A DNA stretch of 15,598 nucleotides. Source: Galactobacter sp. Lineage in GTDB: Bacteria; Actinomycetota; Actinomycetes; Actinomycetales; Micrococcaceae. Numbering within the stretch: the first letter of the stretch is position 1; the number at the start of each line of letters is the position of its first letter. Below, piece by piece: positions 7,071-14,317 of this stretch. The stretch spans positions 1 through 15,598 of the forward strand of contig NZ_JALAGT010000189.1 in NCBI RefSeq assembly GCF_022712295.1, written 5' to 3'. The notes under the pieces are model-generated. The model saw nothing but the letters and a program-made list of their open reading frames with translations. It had not been told where the DNA came from and made no database searches. A program made the position numbers and the translations under genes.

Positions 7071-8468
7071 ATGAACAAAGTGGTCATACGCAATCGGCGT
7101 GACATCCTTAAATACCTGGAAGACAACCCCCGCAATACTCCCCGAGTAGGCATTCTCTTCGCCATCGCCCTGACTTCGGTCTTCGCCGACGCCTACGACC
7201 TAGGGAGCCTCAGCATCGGCGTTGCTTCTCTCACCAACGATCTGGGGCTGACCGCAACGCAGGTTGGCATTATCACCTCATCCACAGCTATCGGCGCGTT
7301 GGTAAGCGCGCTCGCTGGCGGCATGATCGCTGATCGAACTGGACGCTATCGGCTCTTCATCATCTGTGCGGTCCTCCTGGTCATTGCCCCCATCGGAGTT
7401 GCCCTGTCCGTGAACTTCTGGATGGTGCTTTTCTTCCGTGTTGTGCTTGGTATTGCGGTTGGGCTGGACATACCCGTCGCCTTCTCTTTTATGGCTGAAC
7501 TACTCACAAAAGAGACCAGCGCCAAATTCATCAACTTCTGGCAGCCGGTGTCGTCCTTCTCCAACATCCTCGGTGTGGCCATTGCCCTGCCGTTTGCCCT
7601 TGGTGCCGTAACCTCCGGTATCTGGCGCTATACGGTTGGCTTTGGGGCCGTCATCGCCCTTGTCGCCTTGGTGCTGCGTCTAAAGTATTCCGAGGAATCT
7701 CCGCTCTGGTCGGCTAAACACCAGAATCTGATTAAGGCTGCAAAGGTTCTCGAAACCACCTACGACATCAAAGTCCAACTGGAGCCGGATGGCACCGACG
7801 ATCAGGAGATCGATCCGAGTAGGCGTCGCTACGGTCTGAGTCTGCTCTTCGAAATCGGGCAACTTCCCAAAACCGTTCTGGTGTCCGTCTGTTCCTTCTG
7901 CCAGCAGTTGCAGTACTACGGAATCGGTTTCTACGTCCCGCTCATTGCTGGCATGGTGTTTGGGCACGACCTGGTCTCCACCATCATCGCCACGATCTGC
8001 GCTCAAGCAGTCGCGATGATCGCTGGACTCATCGGAGTTCGCTTGACCTCTCGCCTCGGACTACGCCAGCTGGGCCTGATCGGCTACAGCATCGTCTTGG
8101 TCAGTCTTCTGTGGATGAGTTTCGTTGGAGTGGACAGCGATCATCCATCACTACTTCCGATCGTGCTCGTGTGCCTCATGCTTGCGGGCACCGCATTCGG
8201 CCCCGGCCCTCTGTCCAAGACTCTTGCAGCGGTCGTGTACCCCACTGAAATTCGTGGCATGGGCACAGGCTGGTCGGAGACCATGGGGCGCGCGGGATCC
8301 ATCATCGGGTTGTTCTTCTTCCCGGTGGTTCTCGCGGCGGTTGGAGTCCAGACCACAATGCTTATCATCTCCGTGTTCCCCATTTTGGCGATCGTTTCCT
8401 TGATCACCGTGCATTGGGGCAGCAAAAGCGAACGCAAGCCCCAAGAGCTGACGGTGGTAGCAGGTTGA
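7071..8468 (+). CDS. MFS transporter (metabolite:H+ symporter type)
   Basis: Predicted 465-aa inner-membrane importer with about 12 hydrophobic segments and a longer polar centre near residues 225-260. The loop 2-3 signature GGMIADRTGRYR (83-94) is MFS motif A. PTEIRGMGTGWSETMGRAGS near the C-terminal half is characteristic of sugar- and organic-acid-transporting MFS members. The start ATG at 7071 follows AGAGAGG (7054-7060); the in-frame TTG at 7062 would be too close to that site. It follows the FAD oxidoreductase on the same strand, 162 bases downstream, and probably brings in that enzyme's substrate. The gene ends 8 bases before a long hairpin. Substrate is not predictable beyond a small, probably polar or acidic, metabolite. 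Confidence 0.87.
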   Translation: MNKVVIRNRRDILKYLEDNPRNTPRVGILFAIALTSVFADAYDLGSLSIGVASLTNDLGLTATQVGIITSSTAIGALVSALAGGMIADRTGRYRLFIICAVLLVIAPIGVALSVNFWMVLFFRVVLGIAVGLDIPVAFSFMAELLTKETSAKFINFWQPVSSFSNILGVAIALPFALGAVTSGIWRYTVGFGAVIALVALVLRLKYSEESPLWSAKHQNLIKAAKVLETTYDIKVQLEPDGTDDQEIDPSRRRYGLSLLFEIGQLPKTVLVSVCSFCQQLQYYGIGFYVPLIAGMVFGHDLVSTIIATICAQAVAMIAGLIGVRLTSRLGLRQLGLIGYSIVLVSLLWMSFVGVDSDHPSLLPIVLVCLMLAGTAFGPGPLSKTLAAVVYPTEIRGMGTGWSETMGRAGSIIGLFFFPVVLAAVGVQTTMLIISVFPILAIVSLITVHWGSKSERKPQELTVVAG

Positions 8469-8476
8469 CAACACGC

Positions 8477-8520
8477 TGGGTGTGGGTGTGCACAGTGAAG
8501 CTCGTGCACACCCACACCCA
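8477..8520. terminator. 17-bp perfect stem between convergent genes
   Basis: Bases 8477-8493 (GT-rich) are exactly complementary to 8504-8520 (CA-rich) around a 10-base loop. It lies 8 bases after the MFS stop and 52 bases after the stop of the convergent oxidase gene, so it can serve as a two-way terminator. Only a short T-run (8529-8532) follows on the plus strand. Confidence 0.75.
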
Positions 8521-8572
8521 GGAGGGCTGTTTAGGCCAAGGCCGCAGCAGGAAATCACTCGCCAAGTACTGG

Positions 8573-9769
8573 CTATCCGAACGGCAATGCCGCAACAGCC
8601 ATGGCAACCTCGGGAAAGCGATCCGGGTTCATGAAGGCCACGTCCGTGTAGGTGTCCTCACCCAGAGCGATCTGGGCCAGCAGTTCACCGATGCCTGCGG
8701 TGTGCTTGAACCCGTGGCCGGAGTCGCCTCCGGCGAGCACGAGACGTGGATCCCCGCCCGGGCGACCGATCAGGAACTGCGAATCCGGGGAGTGCGTCAC
8801 CATGCACGGGATGGTGCGGGCGGGCATCGGTTCGATCCCGTCGAAGGCATCCGCGACCCATTCCGAGACCTGGCCCAGGTCTTCACGCGGGTGGATGTAG
8901 CGGTCCAGTGCATCGGCGTCCGTGGCGGCGAAGTCGGCGAACTCCCCGTCCATGCCGATCTTCACCTGCCATGTTCCCTCGGGGCCATCGTAGGAACCGT
9001 GACCCCACAGCCGTCGTCCGTCCGGCAGGTCGTGCACCACGGCTGGGAAGTCCGGCATCGCGAACTCGGCCTCGTGACCGGGCTTGGGGTCCCACCAGAA
9101 CATCGGAGTGCGTCGAGGGATCAGTGGCAGCCCCGGGATCAGCTTCGGATTCCACGCGCCGGCCGCCACGATGGCCTGACGGGCCCGCACCGTGGCAACG
9201 GGCGTGGTCACCCGGACACCGTCGTCGAGCATTTCCAGCCCGGTGACGCGAGTGTCCGCGAGGACCCGCGCTCCTGCGCGGACCGCGGCCTCCCCCTGAG
9301 CACGAACGTCCCGCTCGGGGAAACAGACTCCGGCCTCTGGGTCGATCACCCCGACGGCACGCTGGTCGGTGCCCGTGAACTGTGGGAAGCGGCGCAGGAG
9401 TTCCTCGTGATCCAGTTCCTCGAGGGTGATCCCGGCCTGGGCCGCCGCTGCCTTGGTCCCTGCGATGGGAGGGGTGTCGGGGGCCCCGACGGACAGGCAG
9501 CCGGTGGTCATGATGAGGCTCTGCCCGGTCTCCCGCCCCAGCTCCTGCAGGAGATCTCGCGATTTGCGTGCGATCGGAGCCAACCCGGGATGCTCCTGGC
9601 AGGCCACCCGGAACAGTCGGGTGGTGCCGTGAGAGGAACCCAGGTGATGGCCCAGCCCGTAGCGGTCGATGCCCACCACGTTCACACCACGTTCGGCCAG
9701 CCTCCACAGCGCCGCCGCCCCGAAGGCCCCTAGTCCGATGACGACGATATCCGTGGTGATCTCTTCCAT
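8573..9769 (-). CDS. Monomeric sarcosine oxidase / N-methyl-L-tryptophan oxidase-like flavoenzyme
   Basis: Predicted 398-aa cytoplasmic amine oxidase of the DAO superfamily that oxidatively demethylates N-methyl amino acids, giving the amino acid, formaldehyde and H2O2. The FAD motif GLGAFG is at 12-17 and SHGTTR at 46-51 is a family signature. Cys322 in PCMVTHSPDSQFLIG aligns with the cysteine that covalently holds FAD, Lys270 (QVKIG) with the oxygen-activating lysine, and GHGFKHTAGIGELLA is at 351-365. Length fits the family (about 370-400). The ATG at 9769 is preferred because AGGA lies 8 bases before it; the ATG at 9778 directly abuts that site. It lies downstream of metI on the same strand but beyond a terminator hairpin, so it may have its own promoter. 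Substrate (sarcosine, N-methyltryptophan or another secondary amine) is undecided. Confidence 0.85.
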   Translation of the reverse strand: MEEITTDIVVIGLGAFGAAALWRLAERGVNVVGIDRYGLGHHLGSSHGTTRLFRVACQEHPGLAPIARKSRDLLQELGRETGQSLIMTTGCLSVGAPDTPPIAGTKAAAAQAGITLEELDHEELLRRFPQFTGTDQRAVGVIDPEAGVCFPERDVRAQGEAAVRAGARVLADTRVTGLEMLDDGVRVTTPVATVRARQAIVAAGAWNPKLIPGLPLIPRRTPMFWWDPKPGHEAEFAMPDFPAVVHDLPDGRRLWGHGSYDGPEGTWQVKIGMDGEFADFAATDADALDRYIHPREDLGQVSEWVADAFDGIEPMPARTIPCMVTHSPDSQFLIGRPGGDPRLVLAGGDSGHGFKHTAGIGELLAQIALGEDTYTDVAFMNPDRFPEVAMAVAALPFG

Positions 9770-9880
9770 GTCCACCATCCTAGGAGCCGGGCTGCCTGCA
9801 GGTGGACCCGCCCCAGCTCATGAACTACTGGCGCGGTGCATGCGGGTCCATGCCCTGGCACAGAACTGAGGCGACACAAA

Positions 9881-9913
9881 GGCGGGGCGCCCCCACAGAG
9901 GGGACGCCCCGCC
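9881..9913 (-). terminator. Intrinsic terminator after metI
   Basis: GGCGGGGCG (9881-9889) pairs with CGCCCCGCC (9905-9913), and the stem continues inside as CCCC (9891-9894) with GGGG (9900-9903) after one mismatch. The loop is five bases. On the minus strand the stem is followed by TTTGTG. It lies 26 bases beyond the metI stop, separating the importer genes from the amine oxidase. Confidence 0.75.
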
Positions 9914-9939
9914 GTCGGGCATGAGGACTCGGAGCCGCC

Positions 9940-10596
9940 TCAGCGGCGCATGACCCGCTTGGCCAACCAGTTGCCGAGCATCTGCGCCAACTGCACCAGC
10001 ACGATGATGGTGATGACCGCGAGCAGCGTGACCTTGGTGTCGAACTGCTGGTAACCGTAGGTGATCGCGAAGTCGCCCAGGCCGCCGCCGCCGATGTAAC
10101 CGGCCACGGCGGACATGTCCACCACACCGATGAACAGGAAGGTGTAGGCCAGGATCAACGGGCCGAGCGCCTCCGGCATCACCACGCCGAAGAGCACGCG
10201 CCAACGCCCGGCACCCATGGATCGTGCGGCCTCCACGACCCCGGGGTCCACGGCCACGAGGTTCTGCTCGATCAACCGGCCGAACACCACGCCCGCCATC
10301 AGCGTCATGGGGACCAAGGCCGCCTGCCAGCCCGTGGTCACGCCGATCAGCGCCTTCGCAGTGGGCTGCATCAACGCGATGAAGATGATGAACGGAATGG
10401 GCCGGAAGATGTTGATGATCACGTTCACCACGTTGAACACCACGCGGTTCTGCAACAGGTTGCCCGGCCGCGTGGCGTAGAGCAGCAGGCCGATGATCAG
10501 GCCGAGGATGCCGCCCAGAACCATGGTGATCAGCACCATGTAGAGGGTCTTCTCGATCGAGTCGCCCCACTGCTCCACCAGGAATGACCAATCCAT
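9940..10596 (-). CDS. metI: Methionine ABC transporter permease
   Basis: Predicted 218-aa integral membrane permease of the D-/L-methionine importer, with about five to six transmembrane segments. The cytoplasmic EAA loop, which docks on the ATPase, is EAARSMGAGRWRVLFGVVMP, and the C-terminal VAGYIGGGGLGDFAITYGYQ is very characteristic of MetI. Length matches the family (about 217). The start codon overlaps the metN stop by one base (TGATG at the junction), indicating translational coupling with metN. Confidence 0.94.
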   Translation of the reverse strand: MDWSFLVEQWGDSIEKTLYMVLITMVLGGILGLIIGLLLYATRPGNLLQNRVVFNVVNVIINIFRPIPFIIFIALMQPTAKALIGVTTGWQAALVPMTLMAGVVFGRLIEQNLVAVDPGVVEAARSMGAGRWRVLFGVVMPEALGPLILAYTFLFIGVVDMSAVAGYIGGGGLGDFAITYGYQQFDTKVTLLAVITIIVLVQLAQMLGNWLAKRVMRR

Positions 10597-11657
10597 CAGG
10601 CAGCCTCCTCGTTCTCAGCGTTCCAGTCGATGACGTCGGTCTGCTCCCGCAGTTCCCGAACCACCTGACTCAGTTTGGTCTCGTCTCCGCGCAACACATA
10701 GGTCAGCGAACCGATGGGGCGTTCTCCGATCTCCGTCACTGAACCGTAGACCACGTCCGCGTGGACGTTGCCGACGCGCTGCAGAACGGCCGCGACGTCC
10801 ACGCTGCCGCCCACCTCCGCGCGGTCCACCACGGAGACCGTCACGAGTCGGCCGTCGTACCGGCCGCGTAGGCGAGCCACCGTCTCCGGGCTCGGCTGGT
10901 CCTGGATGGTGGAATCGATGAAGCGCCGGGTGGAGGCGTTCTTGGGGTAAGCGAAGATGTCGTACACCGGGCCGGCCTCCAGCAGCGCACCCTTCTCCAA
11001 CACCGCGACGTCGTCGCAGATGCTGCGCACCACGTGCATCTCGTGCGTGATGACCAGGATGGTGGTGCCGAGCTCGCGATTGATCTTGGTCAGCAGCCCA
11101 AGCACGTCCTGCGTGGTCTCGGGGTCCAGCGCGGAAGTGGCCTCGTCGGCGAGCAGGATCTTGGGGTCCGTGGCCAGTGCGCGGGCGATACCCACACGCT
11201 GCTTCTGGCCGCCGGAGAGCTGGGTGGGGCGGGCCTTGGCCTTGTCTGCGATACCCACGAACTCGAGGAGTTCCTTCACGCGAGCCTGGCGCTTGGCCTT
11301 GTCCCAACCCGCCAGCTTCAGCGGGTAGGCAACGTTGGCGGCCACGGAGCGGGAGTTGAAGAGGTTGAACTGCTGGAAGACCATACCGATGGTGGAACGG
11401 AGCTTCTTCAGCCCTGTCTCACCGAGCGTGGTGACTTCCTGGCCGTCCACCTGCACGGACCCCGAGGATGGCGTCTCCAGGGCATTCACCAACCGCACCA
11501 GGGTGGACTTACCCGCGCCCGAGTAGCCGATCACTCCGGTGATGGATCCCTCTCGGATCCCCAGAGTGATGTGGTCAAGGGCCGGTGGCGGGGTTGCACC
11601 CTTGACGGGTTTCCCGAACACCTTGGTGACATCGGTGAAAGTGACGATGTCGCTCAT
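10596..11657 (-). CDS. metN: Methionine ABC transporter ATP-binding protein
   Basis: Predicted 353-aa ATPase that powers MetNIQ import of methionine. Walker A GYSGAGKST is at 44-52, Q-loop at 95-96, signature LSGGQKQR at 147-154, Walker B ILLADE at 167-172 and switch His at 205. Residues about 270-345 form the C-terminal NIL (ACT-like) domain, known in MetN to bind methionine and inhibit transport when the cytoplasmic pool is high. The start at 11657 follows AGGAGG by four bases; the ATG 30 codons upstream gives a low-complexity leader without homologous character. The gene is coupled to metI by a one-base stop/start overlap. Confidence 0.94.
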   Translation of the reverse strand: MSDIVTFTDVTKVFGKPVKGATPPPALDHITLGIREGSITGVIGYSGAGKSTLVRLVNALETPSSGSVQVDGQEVTTLGETGLKKLRSTIGMVFQQFNLFNSRSVAANVAYPLKLAGWDKAKRQARVKELLEFVGIADKAKARPTQLSGGQKQRVGIARALATDPKILLADEATSALDPETTQDVLGLLTKINRELGTTILVITHEMHVVRSICDDVAVLEKGALLEAGPVYDIFAYPKNASTRRFIDSTIQDQPSPETVARLRGRYDGRLVTVSVVDRAEVGGSVDVAAVLQRVGNVHADVVYGSVTEIGERPIGSLTYVLRGDETKLSQVVRELREQTDVIDWNAENEEAA

Positions 11658-11812
11658 CTGGCCTCCTCGAGGCGTTGTTCTTGGGCTGCCTCCCCCTTGC
11701 GGCTCATAGCGAGCCCGTTGGGTTTGGATGCGTTCTGGATTTGGCACTGCACCTTACGGGACTTTCGCGGCGATGCCGGTATCCACGCTGCAGGCACAAC
11801 GGCCAATGACGT

Positions 11813-11858
11813 GTGGGGCGGCGCCCGGAACCGAGGTCGGTTCCGCGTGCCACCCCAC
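11813..11858 (-). terminator. Structured hairpin between metQ and metN
   Basis: GTGGGG (11813-11818) pairs with CCCCAC (11853-11858), and an inner arm CGGAACCGA (11826-11834) pairs perfectly with TCGGTTCCG (11837-11845). It begins 27 bases after the metQ stop on the minus strand. It is not followed by a U-tract. It may be a partial terminator or an mRNA-stabilising 3' end that lets the binding protein be made in excess over the membrane parts. The rest of the 227-bp gap to metN holds no gene I can support. Confidence 0.5.
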
Positions 11859-11884
11859 GACGTTGTGAGAGCATCAGCCCAGGA

Positions 11885-12796
11885 TCACTCGGCTCCGCCG
11901 TTGTCCTTGATGTCCTTCTCGATCTGAGCCAGCGTGTCCTGCAGGTCCTTGGGGTCGTTGGTCTTGAAGACGCCGCCCTCACCGAGGTCCTTGACGATGG
12001 CCTTCTCCACCTCGGGGTCGTGGTAAAGGTCCGCGACCTCCTTCAGGGTCTTGTTGTCCTTGTCCTTCTCACGCACCACGAAGATGTTGATGTAGGGCTT
12101 GGCAACATCCGAGTTCGGGTCGTCAGCGGTGACGATGTCGTCGTCGCTGAGCTTGGCGGCCGTGGCGTAGTTGTTGTTCACGATGGCGCCGGCCAGTCCA
12201 TCCACCTGCTGAGCGGTCTGCTTGGCATCAACGGGCACGACCTCCACCTTGGACTTGTCCTTGTCCAGATCGGCGATGGTGGTGACGGTGCTGAAGGGCT
12301 TCTTGAGCTCGATCAGGCCGGCCTCGCTGAGCACGCCCAAGGAACGGGCGGAGTTCACCGGGTCGTTGGGGATGGCAACCTTGTCGCCGTTTTTGAAGTC
12401 CTCAACCGAGTCGTACTTCGTGGAGTACAAGGGCAGCGGGTAGACCGCGGTGGCGGTGATGGGCTGAAGGTTCTGGTCCTGCTTCACGTTGGAGTTGGCC
12501 AGGTACTGCAGGTGCTGGAACTCGTTCATGTCGAGTTCGCCGTTGTCCAAGGCCTTGTTTGGCTGGTTGTAGTCGGAGAAGTTCTTGAACTTCACATCGA
12601 CGCCGGTCTCCTCCTTGACCTTCTTCTTGTAGACCTGCCAGTACGACTCGGCGCCGTCCGCGACACCGATGGTGACGGTCTTGACGTCGTCGCCGATGGC
12701 CTCATCAGCGTCATTGCCGCCACCGCAGGCGGTCAGGGACAGGGCTGCGATGGCGCCGAGGGCGCCAAGGCGGAGTGCGAGGCGATGCTTGGACAT
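11885..12796 (-). CDS. metQ: Methionine-binding lipoprotein (NlpA/MetQ family)
   Basis: Predicted 303-aa substrate-binding lipoprotein of the methionine importer, anchored on the outer face of the membrane. A short signal peptide with a hydrophobic core ends in the lipobox LTAC, so Cys24 would be lipidated. The mature part has the NlpA-family stretches FKNFSDYNQPNKALDNGELD and NEFQHLQYL and the conserved IPNDPVNSARSL region. The start has an AAGGAA ribosome site 8 bases upstream. It is the first gene of the cluster, 227 bases before metN. No S-box or other SAM riboswitch is recognisable upstream. Confidence 0.93.
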   Translation of the reverse strand: MSKHRLALRLGALGAIAALSLTACGGGNDADEAIGDDVKTVTIGVADGAESYWQVYKKKVKEETGVDVKFKNFSDYNQPNKALDNGELDMNEFQHLQYLANSNVKQDQNLQPITATAVYPLPLYSTKYDSVEDFKNGDKVAIPNDPVNSARSLGVLSEAGLIELKKPFSTVTTIADLDKDKSKVEVVPVDAKQTAQQVDGLAGAIVNNNYATAAKLSDDDIVTADDPNSDVAKPYINIFVVREKDKDNKTLKEVADLYHDPEVEKAIVKDLGEGGVFKTNDPKDLQDTLAQIEKDIKDNGGAE

Positions 12797-13181
12797 GAGA
12801 GAGATTCCTTGGGTTCAGTGGTGCGTGGCTTACGGCTGTGTGCCGCACTGGGATCAATGGGACCACATCGAATCATTCCCGGGCAAAGTGGGATTCTTCC
12901 GAAGGGTAAGCGCCAGGCTCCGGCATTTTCCGGAAGTTCTCGAATGATCTTCGATATCTCGTGTTACCGGCGGGTGAAGCATCGAGCACTGGCACCATGC
13001 GCCGTCATCCATATTGACGCACCTACGCCGCCATCCCGCCCCGATCGTGACCGACTATGACCAACGTCTCCTCGGCCGGACCACATTCAGCCTGCGCACG
13101 GACTGCCCGGCTACCCTTTCGACGTAGCAGTTGCGGCCGTGGGGTCGTGGCACAGGGACCCCGACGCCTAAGGACGATGCG
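12797..13181. other. Divergent intergenic region between metQ and alarmone synthetase
   Basis: 385 bases without a gene. It holds a dyad TCGAA-TGATC-TTCGA at 12940-12954 and a palindrome TTCCGGAA at 12928-12935, either of which could be an operator for the met genes, but neither matches a methionine regulator site that I know. A possible -10 box TACCCT is at 13112-13117 upstream of the synthetase gene, with no good -35. I found no convincing promoter for metQ and no riboswitch. Confidence 0.3.
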
Positions 13182-13880
13182 ATGCACAACGAGCCGGAGA
13201 TCTCGGAAGCAGTGACCAGGCTTGCAGAGATCGCAGCGCCTCTGGCGGAGTCCAACGGTGAGGACTTCAAGACCTTACGCACCGGCTTGCAGCGGTTCAT
13301 GTTGGAGTACGAGTTCGGACTGCAGGAGATTGAGACCAAGATCGACATCCTCCGCCAGGAGTTCCAGCATGTCCACGACTACAACCCCATTGAACACGTG
13401 GCGACCCGGATCAAGTCTCCAGAATCGCTGGCAACGAAGATCCGGGATCGCGGGCTGGCTCCGTCCCTACCCGAGATCCGTAAGCACATCACCGATATCG
13501 CCGGCGCCCGTGTGGTCTGCTCCTTCAAACGCGACACCTACCGGATCTTCGACTTGCTCTCCCGTCAGAACGACATCGAAGTGCTCGAGGTCAAGGACTA
13601 CATCGCCCACCCCAAGCCCAACGGCTACACCTCACTTCACGCCATTGTGCAGGTCCCGATCTTCCTCTCCACCGGCCCAACACCCGTGACCGTGGAGATC
13701 CAGTTCCGCACCATCGCCATGGACTTCTGGGCCGCACTGGAACACAAGATCCACTACAAGTTCGACGGCGACGTCCCCGCGGACATCACCGAGGAACTCA
13801 CCCGCGCAGCGCACATGGCCGGCAACCTGGACTCCACGATGCAGGCGCTCGACGAACGCGTCCACGGCCGCCGCGAGTAA
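13182..13880 (+). CDS. Small alarmone synthetase (RelA/SpoT synthetase domain only)
   Basis: Predicted 232-aa cytoplasmic (p)ppGpp synthetase that moves pyrophosphate from ATP to GDP or GTP. It has only the synthetase domain; the HD hydrolase, TGS and ACT domains of long Rel proteins are absent. Motifs: RIKSPESLATK (76-86), DIAGARVV (105-112), DYIAHPKPNGYTSLH (139-153), and VEIQFRTIAMDFWAALEHKI (171-190), where Glu172 fits the catalytic acid. Residues after 200 form the helical tail seen in RelP/RelQ-type enzymes. The start at 13182 follows AAGGA by 7 bases. It is a single gene with a hairpin downstream. RelQ-like versus RelP-like cannot be settled by eye. Confidence 0.92.
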   Translation: MHNEPEISEAVTRLAEIAAPLAESNGEDFKTLRTGLQRFMLEYEFGLQEIETKIDILRQEFQHVHDYNPIEHVATRIKSPESLATKIRDRGLAPSLPEIRKHITDIAGARVVCSFKRDTYRIFDLLSRQNDIEVLEVKDYIAHPKPNGYTSLHAIVQVPIFLSTGPTPVTVEIQFRTIAMDFWAALEHKIHYKFDGDVPADITEELTRAAHMAGNLDSTMQALDERVHGRRE

Positions 13881-13920
13881 CCGCGAATTTCCAGGCCCGA
13901 CGGCGCGGCCCCGGCGCCGC

Positions 13921-13945
13921 GTGCCCGGCGCCGGGCGCCGGGCAC
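13921..13945 (+). terminator. GC-only stem-loop after alarmone synthetase
   Basis: GTGCCCGGCGC (13921-13931) pairs perfectly with GCGCCGGGCAC (13935-13945) around a three-base loop, 40 bases after the stop codon. It lies within a run of GCCGGG repeats that offers alternative folds. No U-tract follows. Confidence 0.6.
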
Positions 13946-14035
13946 CGGGCGCGCTCTGGCCGTCCACACCGCAAGGTCGGTCCGCACCGCTTGCGTTCCC
14001 TTGATCAGCCCCTGTCCGTCGGCCACCTAGGCGCG

Positions 14036-14048
14036 TACCGTGCGTTCA
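14036..14048 (+). promoter_or_regulatory. -10 box of a probably leaderless nonapeptide-repeat transcript
   Basis: TACCGT at 14036-14041 sits exactly -12 to -7 from the ATG at 14048, so the mRNA would start on the start codon. No ribosome site is visible upstream. The -35 region (about 14013-14018) is weak. Confidence 0.45.
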
Positions 14049-14311
14049 TGGCTTCCACCAACTCCAGGTTCTCCTTGTTCTCCACCGGATCCTTCCTCTC
14101 CATCGGCTCCAAGAATTCCTTAATGTCGATCGGCAGTGTGGGATCGGCCTTCTCGATCGGATCCATCGGCTCCTTCGCCTCGATCTTCTCCGTCGCCTCC
14201 GCCGTATCCATGGGAGCGATCATGTCGTGGCGCTCGGTCGCCGCGGTCATGGACGCACGCCACCACGGGCTGCGTCGTAGTCATCAGGAGCAGTCCACAC
14301 GCCGCGGCTGA
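14048..14311 (+). CDS. Small Ser/Gly nonapeptide-repeat (SIGS) protein
   Basis: An 87-aa protein. Residues 6-68 divide without gaps into seven 9-residue units of approximate consensus Sx[FL]SIGSxG: SRFSLFSTG, SFLSIGSKN, SLMSIGSVG, SAFSIGSIG, SFASIFSVA, SAVSMGAIM, SWRSVAAVM. The last units decay. A basic, polar tail (residues 69-87, several His and Arg) follows. The strict spacing of Ser, Gly and aliphatic residues suggests a stacked-beta or solenoid-like structure or an assembling fibre; no signal peptide or clear transmembrane helix is present. I recall similar SIGS-rich small proteins in actinobacteria but know no function. The start at 14048 puts the repeats at the N-terminus and matches a leaderless promoter. 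The stop codon lies in the loop of a hairpin. Confidence 0.65.
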   Translation: MASTNSRFSLFSTGSFLSIGSKNSLMSIGSVGSAFSIGSIGSFASIFSVASAVSMGAIMSWRSVAAVMDARHHGLRRSHQEQSTRRG

Positions 14312-14317
14312 GCCGCG
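14303..14317 (+). other. Short hairpin with the stop codon in its loop
   Basis: CGCGGC (14303-14308) pairs with GCCGCG (14312-14317) and the three-base loop is the TGA stop of the nonapeptide-repeat gene. It could help termination or mRNA stability; chance is not excluded at this GC content. Confidence 0.35.

Noticed and set aside
8414..9733. Long plus-strand open frame opposite the sarcosine-oxidase-like gene
   Set aside because: It overlaps the MFS gene end and the terminator hairpin and is antisense to a gene with convincing catalytic motifs.
11813..13060. 415-codon plus-strand frame opposite metQ
   Set aside because: Its Val/Leu/Gly-rich product is a reverse-strand shadow of metQ, which has a lipobox and NlpA-family motifs.
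12797..13080. Possible SAM riboswitch upstream of metQ
   Set aside because: I looked for S-box and SAM-IV-like conserved segments on the minus strand and found none; only short dyads are present.
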